Of a stretch of 64,000 nucleotides of DNA, positions 59,382-64,000 are shown piece by piece. Position numbers and translations under genes: made by a program. Position 1 is the stretch's first letter, and every line of letters starts with the position of its first letter. The stretch comes from Williamsia serinedens (GTDB taxonomy: Bacteria > Actinomycetota > Actinomycetes > Mycobacteriales > Mycobacteriaceae): assembly GCF_024171725.1 (NCBI RefSeq), contig NZ_JAMTCG010000002.1, positions 186,001-250,000 of the forward strand, written 5' to 3'. The notes beneath the pieces were generated by a model, which did not search any database, was not told the origin of the DNA, and saw only the letters and a program-made list of their open reading frames with translations.

Positions 59382-60230
59382 ATGTCGGTGACGAACACCG
59401 TCGCGCCCGCCCCGGCCGACATCGCGCCCCGCGATCTCATCGTCACGCTCTACGGGCTCTACGCACGCAGCGAGGACAACTGGCTACCGGTGTCCGGGCT
59501 GATCCGACTGATGCAGGAACTCGGTGTCGACGGGCAGTCGGTGCGGTCGTCGGTGTCGCGACTCAAGCGCCGCGACATCCTGCACGGTCTTCGGCACGGC
59601 GGTGTCGCCGGCTACGAACTGTCGTCGTCCACACTCGACGCGCTCGCCGAGGGCGACGTCCGCATCTTCGACCGACGTCGCGCCCGCCTCGAGGACGGCT
59701 GGCTTCTGCTCGTGTTCTCGATCCCGGAGAACGAGCGCGACAAACGGCACACGTTGCGGACGTCGTTGAGCAGTCTGGGTTTCGGGACCGTGTCGCCCGG
59801 CACGTGGATCGCGCCGTCGCAGCTGGCGGACGAGACGCTGTCGATGCTGCGGCGCAAGGGTCTCGCCGACTACGTCGAACTCTTCCGCGCCGACCATCTC
59901 GGCGTGAAGGAACTCCGCACCCGCGTCCCGCGCTGGTGGGACCTCGACGCCGTCGCCGCCGCGTACGCCGACTTCATCCGCCGCCACCGGCCGCTCGTCG
60001 ACGCGACGATCACCGACCCCACCGAGGCGTTCGTGGCCTACGTCCCGATGCTGACGGCATGGCGTCGCCTCCCCTACCTCGACCCCGGCCTGCCGCTCGA
60101 GGTGCTGCCGCGGGGGTGGAACGGCGAGGTGGCCGAGCAGATGTTCGCCGACCTCAACGCGCGGCTCGGCGGGCCCGCACGGGAGTTCGCCATGGACGTC
60201 CTGCACGCCGGGGCCGTCGGCCGACGCTGA
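59382..60230 (+). CDS. PaaX-family transcriptional repressor
   Basis: A 282-residue regulator with the PaaX layout: N-terminal winged helix (DLIVTLYGLYARSEDNWLPV and VRSSVSRLKRRDIL), a central Cas2-like domain (GWLLLVFSIPENERDKRHTL then GFGTVSPGTWIAP) and a C-terminal helical domain with RVPRWWDLDAVAAAYADFI. PaaX proteins bind aryl-CoA thioesters such as phenylacetyl-CoA and release DNA. Divergent from the aryl-CoA ligase, it most likely represses the ligase-hydroxylase operon, induced by the CoA thioester it makes. Confidence 0.92.
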   Translation: MSVTNTVAPAPADIAPRDLIVTLYGLYARSEDNWLPVSGLIRLMQELGVDGQSVRSSVSRLKRRDILHGLRHGGVAGYELSSSTLDALAEGDVRIFDRRRARLEDGWLLLVFSIPENERDKRHTLRTSLSSLGFGTVSPGTWIAPSQLADETLSMLRRKGLADYVELFRADHLGVKELRTRVPRWWDLDAVAAAYADFIRRHRPLVDATITDPTEAFVAYVPMLTAWRRLPYLDPGLPLEVLPRGWNGEVAEQMFADLNARLGGPAREFAMDVLHAGAVGRR

Positions 60231-60243
60231 CGGCCCCGTCCGG

Positions 60244-60969
60244 TCAGGGCCGCCCGGCCTCGACGATCTTCGCCGCCAGCAGCGCCGGGTTCGTGAACAT
60301 AACCTCGTGGCTCCCGGGCAACTGGACCAGCCGGAACGCACCCAGACGGCCGGACATACGCGGGTGCCAGCCCCACTCGCCCTGCGGGAGCGCGGTGTCC
60401 TCGGTCGCGTTGATGTAGCTCTTGGGGATGTCGAGAGCGTAGAAGCGTTGGAGGTCCAGCTTGTCGGTGAACGGCGTGAAGGGTTCGGTCGACAGCTGTG
60501 CGTGCGTCGACTGCGCGAGCTCCAGGTCGGCGTCTTGGATGAACGCGTCCCGCCACACCGGGAACGGCATCGGCACCGTGTTGTCCTCCGACGCCGCGGC
60601 GAGACCGGCGAACATCTCGCGGTAGTGCGGCGGCACCTCGTCCATCAGGCTGTTGCCGGGCTGCGGGACGAAGGCGTTCCAGAAGATCAGTCGCTCGATG
60701 CGCTCGGGGATCTCCTCGGCGACGCGGGCGATGACCGTCCCGCCGAAGCTGTGGCCGAGCAGGACGAATCCCGAGAGGTCGTGCTCGACGACGAAGTCGA
60801 CGATCGACGCGACGCAGTCGTCGTGGTCGACGTCCTTCGGCACGCCGTTGCCGTGGCCGGCGATCGTCGGGGTGTGGACCTCGTGACCGGCGGCGCGCAG
60901 CTGCTCGGCCACCGGACCCCAGAGCGGACCGTCGTGCCACGAGCCGTGGACCAGGACATACATCGCCAT
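60244..60969 (-). CDS. Alpha/beta-fold hydrolase, methylesterase-like
   Basis: A 241-residue compact alpha/beta hydrolase. The nucleophile is Ser74 in LLGHSFGGTV; the oxyanion region is MYVLVHGSWHDGPLWGPV; the catalytic His is about His221 in LPGSHEVMF. The pattern VLVHGSWH with AGHEVHTPTIAGHG is that of the plant methylesterase/hydroxynitrile-lyase-like group, which includes salicylate methylesterase. In this island it could release an aromatic acid from an ester; that is inference. ATG 60969 has GAGGAGAGG upstream. It is divergent from the AraC gene at 61091. Confidence 0.87.
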   Translation of the reverse strand: MAMYVLVHGSWHDGPLWGPVAEQLRAAGHEVHTPTIAGHGNGVPKDVDHDDCVASIVDFVVEHDLSGFVLLGHSFGGTVIARVAEEIPERIERLIFWNAFVPQPGNSLMDEVPPHYREMFAGLAAASEDNTVPMPFPVWRDAFIQDADLELAQSTHAQLSTEPFTPFTDKLDLQRFYALDIPKSYINATEDTALPQGEWGWHPRMSGRLGAFRLVQLPGSHEVMFTNPALLAAKIVEAGRP

Positions 60970-61090
60970 CGTGATTCCTCTCCTCGGTACGCATCTGTTG
61001 CGCATCGGTGACGAGGAACGTAGAACCGCACCACAGGACCGTTCCAGCCGCTGCGCGACGCCGATGGCCGGGATGCGCACAGGAGGCCGT

Positions 61091-62056
61091 ATGACGCAGA
61101 CGAGGAGCCCACGGGTCACGGTGGACACCCGCGATCCGGACCGTGCCGCGGGGATGGTCGGTTCCGCCTACTGCCCACACCGCCTGAACCTGGGCCGCGG
61201 ACGCGAGCGGTTCCGGGCCGTGCAGACCGAGACCACGGTCGGCGACGTCGCGGTGCACCACCTGTCCTACGGCGCCGACGTCGGAGTCGAGCCCGGCCCG
61301 CTGGGTCGCTGGGTCCTCGCCTCCACCCCGGTACGCGGCGCGCTCACCGTGCGGTCGGGTCGCGCCGCACGCACCGTGACCCCCGGCGAGACGGTCGTTT
61401 TCGACGCGCTGCGCGAGTTCACCCTCGAGTGGCACGACTCCTGCGAGTTGCGCACCGTCCGACTCCCGGCGGCCGTCGTCGACGACAGCATCCGTGACCG
61501 GGGCGTCGACCCCGTTCGACACGCCCGCTTCTCCCTGGAGGCCGCCGTCTCCGTCCAGGCCGCACGGTCGTGGCTCGGCGCGGTCGACATGGCCGAGCGA
61601 GAGGCGCGACGGGGCGGACCCTTCGTCGAATCCGGGCTCCTCGCAGCACAGTTCACCCGGATGATGGCCGGACTGCTCGTCGAGACGCACCCCGCGATCG
61701 ACGGCGACGGGATCGTCGGTGCAGGTGTGGCGCCACGCCACCTCCGTGCCGCGGTCGAGTTCATCGAACGCAACGCGGCACAGGACGTCACGCTCTCGTC
61801 CATCGCGAGGGCATCGGGAGTCGGTGTCCGCGCCCTGCAGGTCGGGTTCCGACAGCACCTGGACACCACCCCGACGGCCTACCTGCGCGACCACCGGCTG
61901 CAGCGCGCCCACGAGGTCCTCGTGCAGGCACACCTCGGCGACGGCACCACGGTTGCCGACGTCGCCCACACCTGGGGGTTCGGCAACCTCGGACGGTTCG
62001 CCCGGGCGTACCGCGAGAGGTTCGGCTGCACGCCGATGGAGACGCTGCGTCGCTGA
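61091..62056 (+). CDS. AraC-family regulator of the aromatic island
   Basis: A 321-residue XylS-like activator with an N-terminal sensing domain (AYCPHRLNLGRGRERF, LSYGADVGVEPGPLGRWVLA) and C-terminal double helix-turn-helix (VTLSSIARASGVGVRALQVG and VADVAHTWGFGNLGRFARAY). ATG 61091 is selected for its AGGAGG seven bases upstream. It shares motif order with the regulator at 45848. Divergent from the esterase and close to the Rid/FAH/cupin genes, so it may activate either side. Confidence 0.9.
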   Translation: MTQTRSPRVTVDTRDPDRAAGMVGSAYCPHRLNLGRGRERFRAVQTETTVGDVAVHHLSYGADVGVEPGPLGRWVLASTPVRGALTVRSGRAARTVTPGETVVFDALREFTLEWHDSCELRTVRLPAAVVDDSIRDRGVDPVRHARFSLEAAVSVQAARSWLGAVDMAEREARRGGPFVESGLLAAQFTRMMAGLLVETHPAIDGDGIVGAGVAPRHLRAAVEFIERNAAQDVTLSSIARASGVGVRALQVGFRQHLDTTPTAYLRDHRLQRAHEVLVQAHLGDGTTVADVAHTWGFGNLGRFARAYRERFGCTPMETLRR

Positions 62057-62067
62057 GACGAGGTGAC

Positions 62068-62463
62068 TCAGGCGCCGACGGCGGCGACCCCGGCGATCTC
62101 GATCATCGCCTCCTTCTGCCAGAGCTCGGTGATGCCGATCCCGGCCATCGCCGGGTAGTCGGTGCCGGCGAGCTCACGCCAGATCCGCCCGATCTCCCTG
62201 CCGTTGGCCTGGTAGTCGGGGATGTCGGTGAGGTAGATCGTCACCGAGAGCAGGTCCGACGGTGTGCCGCCGGCCGCCTCGAGCGCGGTGAGCAGGTTGG
62301 TGAACGCCTGGCGGAACTGCTCGACGATCCCGCCGGGCACGATCGCGCCGTCGGCGGTCATCGCCGTCTGTCCGGCGAGGTGCACGATCCCGTTCGCCTT
62401 GGTCGCGTGGGCGAAGCCCGACGGCTTCGCGAGGGTCGCGGGATTGATGTGCTCGACGGTCAT
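62068..62463 (-). CDS. Rid (YjgF/YER057c/UK114) family protein lacking the RidA arginine
   Basis: A 131-residue Rid-fold protein: GIVHLAGQTAMTADGAIVPG, AFTNLLTALEAAGGTPSDLL, VTIYLTDIPDYQANGREIGR. At the place where RidA enamine/imine deaminases have Arg (usually ..PARxxV) this protein reads YPAMAGIGIT, so the arginine that holds the substrate carboxylate is missing. It therefore belongs with the non-RidA subgroups (Rid4-7), frequently encoded in catabolic clusters, where a ring-cleavage product or amino-muconate type compound is the likely target. Own promoter at 62519-62547. Confidence 0.88.
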   Translation of the reverse strand: MTVEHINPATLAKPSGFAHATKANGIVHLAGQTAMTADGAIVPGGIVEQFRQAFTNLLTALEAAGGTPSDLLSVTIYLTDIPDYQANGREIGRIWRELAGTDYPAMAGIGITELWQKEAMIEIAGVAAVGA

Positions 62464-62518
62464 CGCGGTCTCCTGCCGGGGTGTGGGGCGGGCGTACTCA
62501 GCACCCGTTGCCAGACGG

Positions 62519-62547
62519 ACTATATCGTGTCATTCTGTCGGTCGTAA
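62519..62547 (-). promoter_or_regulatory. Putative promoter of the Rid gene
   Basis: On the minus strand TTACGA (62542-62547) and TATAGT (62519-62524) are separated by exactly 17 bases, directed to the Rid gene 56 bases away. The surrounding 60 bases are AT-enriched and probably also hold the promoter of the FAH operon on the other strand. Confidence 0.5.
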
Positions 62548-62583
62548 CGTTCAAAGCATATTCGACGGCGAGAGGACGAGCCC

Positions 62584-63288
62584 GTGGTCGGCACGCCCCT
62601 GACGGTGACCCCCGCGACGAAGGTCATCTGCTGCGGTCACAACTACCGCGCCCACATCGAGGAGATGGGGCACGGCCTCCCGCGCTTCCCGACGCTGTTC
62701 GCCAAGTTCGCGGACACGCTGACCGGCCCCCGCGACGACGTCGTCGTCCCCGCGTTCGCCGCCGACACCGTCGACTGGGAGGCCGAGCTGGCCGTCGTCG
62801 TCGGATCACCTCTCCGCCACGCCGACCGTGCCGCCGCACGAGACGCGATAGCCGGGTACACCGTCGCCAACGACATCTCGGTCCGCGCATGGCAGCGCCA
62901 GACCGGACAGTGGCTGCCGGGCAAGGCCTTCGAGGCCACGACACCGATCGGGGACCGGGTCGTCGAGGTCGACCCGGCCGCGGGACTGCGGATCGAGTGT
63001 CGCGTGAACGGCGAGACGGTGCAGTCGGCGACGACCGACGACCTCCTCTTCGACGCCGCCGATCTGCTCGTCCACATCACGGCGTTCACGCCGCTGCGCC
63101 CCGGCGACATCGTGCTGACCGGCACTCCCTCGGGTGTCGGGGCCGCGCGTGACCCGCAGCGGTTCCTCGCCGACGGAGACGTCGTCGAGACCGAGATCGA
63201 GTCCATCGGACTGCTGCGCAACACGATTCGCATCGACACCACCGACCACCCGCAGCTCGCGGGCCAGCACCGAGAGGAAGCACGATGA
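62584..63288 (+). CDS. Fumarylacetoacetate hydrolase (FAH) family protein
   Basis: A 234-residue FAH-fold hydrolase. Conserved elements are ICCGHNYRAHIEEMG, the metal-binding TVDWEAELAVVVG, YTVANDISVRAWQ and LTGTPSGVGAARDP. The length and motif set fit small FAH proteins such as fumarylpyruvate hydrolase of the gentisate route or 2-hydroxyhepta-diene-dioate isomerases. If fumarylpyruvate is the substrate, it would complete gentisate degradation, but a gentisate dioxygenase is not in the window. GTG start with GAGAGGA upstream; overlaps the cupin gene by 4 bases. Confidence 0.9.
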   Translation: MVGTPLTVTPATKVICCGHNYRAHIEEMGHGLPRFPTLFAKFADTLTGPRDDVVVPAFAADTVDWEAELAVVVGSPLRHADRAAARDAIAGYTVANDISVRAWQRQTGQWLPGKAFEATTPIGDRVVEVDPAAGLRIECRVNGETVQSATTDDLLFDAADLLVHITAFTPLRPGDIVLTGTPSGVGAARDPQRFLADGDVVETEIESIGLLRNTIRIDTTDHPQLAGQHREEAR

Positions 63289-63722
63289 CCAGCACGCACA
63301 CCGACAAGGTCGTCCCCGTCGTGACCCGCGCCGGGCAGGAGCACACCGAGACCGGGCAGTCCGGCGGCGCCGTGCGCGTGTCCGGTGTGAGCCCGCAGCA
63401 CACCCCGGCCACGAGGATCTGGTTCGGGCGCGTCTCGAACGAGCCCGGCTATCGTTCCCTCCCCCACCACCACGGTGAGGCCGAGACGGGCGGGTACGTG
63501 CTGACCGGCAGCGCCCGGATCTACTTCGGCGAGGACTACACCGAGTACGTCGACATGGGCCCCGGCGACTTCGTCTTCGTCCCGCCGTACATGCCGCACG
63601 TCGAGGCGAACATGAGCACCACCGAGGAGCTCGTGTGGCTCACCTGTCGCACCCCGGACAACATCGTGGTCAACCTCGACGACGTCGAGGACTCCTCCCT
63701 GGCGGGATACCGTCGCGCATGA
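63285..63722 (+). CDS. Small cupin-domain protein
   Basis: A 145-residue single cupin. Motif 1 is SLPHHHGEAETGGYVLTGSA (three His and Glu as metal ligands) and motif 2 is GPGDFVFVPPYMPHVEANMS (last His). It is too small for a gentisate dioxygenase, which has two cupin domains and about 340 residues or more; a single-cupin dioxygenase or isomerase is possible. Overlaps both neighbours by 4 bases, so FAH, cupin and thioesterase are one transcript. Confidence 0.9.
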   Translation: MTSTHTDKVVPVVTRAGQEHTETGQSGGAVRVSGVSPQHTPATRIWFGRVSNEPGYRSLPHHHGEAETGGYVLTGSARIYFGEDYTEYVDMGPGDFVFVPPYMPHVEANMSTTEELVWLTCRTPDNIVVNLDDVEDSSLAGYRRA

Positions 63723-64000
63723 GCACCACCGAGTCCTCCACCACCGCAGCGGCTCCCGGAATCCCGTACAGCAGCGCGGGCATGCTCCGGGCACTGGATC
63801 TCACCGACCTCGGTGACGACCGGTTCGGCGCCGTGCACCAGGTGATCCCGTCGGGACGCGCCTACGGCGGCGAGACCCTCGCCCAGGCCGTCGCAGCCGC
63901 CACGCGCACCGTCGACGACGACCGGCGCATCCACTCGTTCCACGGGTACTTCCTCCGCGGCGCCGACGTGCAGGTCGAGAGCACGTACGCCGTCGACCGC
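63719..64000 (+). CDS. Acyl-CoA thioesterase II (TesB-like), 3' partial
   Basis: The first 94 residues of a double-hotdog thioesterase: MLRALDLTDLGDDRFGAVHQ, IPSGRAYGGETLAQAVAAAT and IHSFHGYFLRGADVQVESTY match the N-terminal domain of TesB. It would hydrolyse an acyl- or aryl-CoA, possibly the CoA product of the hydroxylase. The ATG overlaps the cupin stop by 4 bases; the rest lies beyond the window. Confidence 0.9.
   Translation, partial: MSTTESSTTAAAPGIPYSSAGMLRALDLTDLGDDRFGAVHQVIPSGRAYGGETLAQAVAAATRTVDDDRRIHSFHGYFLRGADVQVESTYAVDR

Noticed and set aside
63285-63722. Gentisate 1,2-dioxygenase
   Set aside because: Only one cupin domain and 145 residues; gentisate dioxygenases have two cupin domains and more than twice this length.

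Overview
The window is about 64 kb of very GC-rich DNA with strong G/C preference at third codon positions, many GTG starts and frequent 4-base ATGA/GTGA gene overlaps. It carries a near-complete arabinan assembly set (DprE1, DprE2, AftA, EmbC, EmbA, EmbB) and an LGFP-repeat exported protein, which places it in a mycolic-acid-bearing actinobacterium (order Mycobacteriales). A Gordonia- or Williamsia-like host is plausible, but genus cannot be fixed from sequence reading alone. No rRNA, tRNA, CRISPR, prophage or insertion sequence was seen. Gene density is high; the only stretch over 300 bases without a confident gene is 45440-45847.

Layout. 1-8 kb: end of an ECF sigma factor with a SnoaL-like tail, VOC protein, two-component pair, ClgR-like regulator, a 43-residue membrane protein, a divergent TetR/MFS efflux pair, and small enzymes. 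8-17 kb: TetR / acyl-CoA dehydrogenase / phosphotransferase operon, SelO, a zinc alcohol dehydrogenase, an AcuI-like reductase, a frameshifted ZIP-type transporter, a phytoene-desaturase-like flavoprotein. 17-28 kb: NUDIX and SDR, then dprE1-dprE2-aftA-MBL hydrolase, a DUF222/HNH gene, a polytopic membrane protein with a PAP2/AUR1-type enzyme, and aroQ. 28-38.5 kb: embC-embA-embB. 38.6-45.4 kb: an exported Pro/Thr-rich protein, CtaG-like protein, ABC exporter, two family-2 glycosyltransferases. 45.5-51 kb: AraC/SDR pair, LGFP protein, a proline iminopeptidase pseudogene, an FMO-like monooxygenase. 51-64 kb: an aromatic-acid degradation island with a flavoprotein / cyclase-family amidohydrolase / ThDP enzyme operon, a fused flavin hydroxylase plus Old-Yellow-Enzyme protein with its CoA ligase, PaaX-type and AraC-type regulators, an alpha/beta hydrolase, a Rid protein, and a FAH-family / cupin / thioesterase operon cut by the window end.

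How the parts work together. DprE1/DprE2 make decaprenylphosphoryl-arabinose, AftA places the first arabinose on galactan and the Emb proteins extend the arabinan; the nearby PAP2 protein, polytopic protein, ABC exporter and glycosyltransferases fit a wider envelope neighbourhood. The 51-64 kb island reads as a CoA-thioester route for an ortho-substituted benzoate: anthranilate (possibly fed from isatin, isatinate or an N-acyl anthranilate by the cyclase and ThDP enzymes) or salicylate toward gentisate. This is the best candidate here for an undescribed pathway.

Non-coding signals stand out more than any single gene. Two convergent gene pairs are separated by 21-bp G-rich tandem repeats, each array running sense from its own gene's stop codon and potentially able to form two-tetrad G-quadruplexes. 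Two other convergent spacers hold elaborate, unrelated hairpins. At least eleven genes start 6-8 bases after a TANNNT -10-like hexamer, suggesting leaderless transcripts, including dprE1, embC, embA and aroQ; aroQ and embC have back-to-back -10 hexamers exactly 17 bp apart. Two genes look broken (ZIP transporter by one base, proline iminopeptidase by a deletion removing its nucleophile), although sequencing error cannot be excluded for the first.
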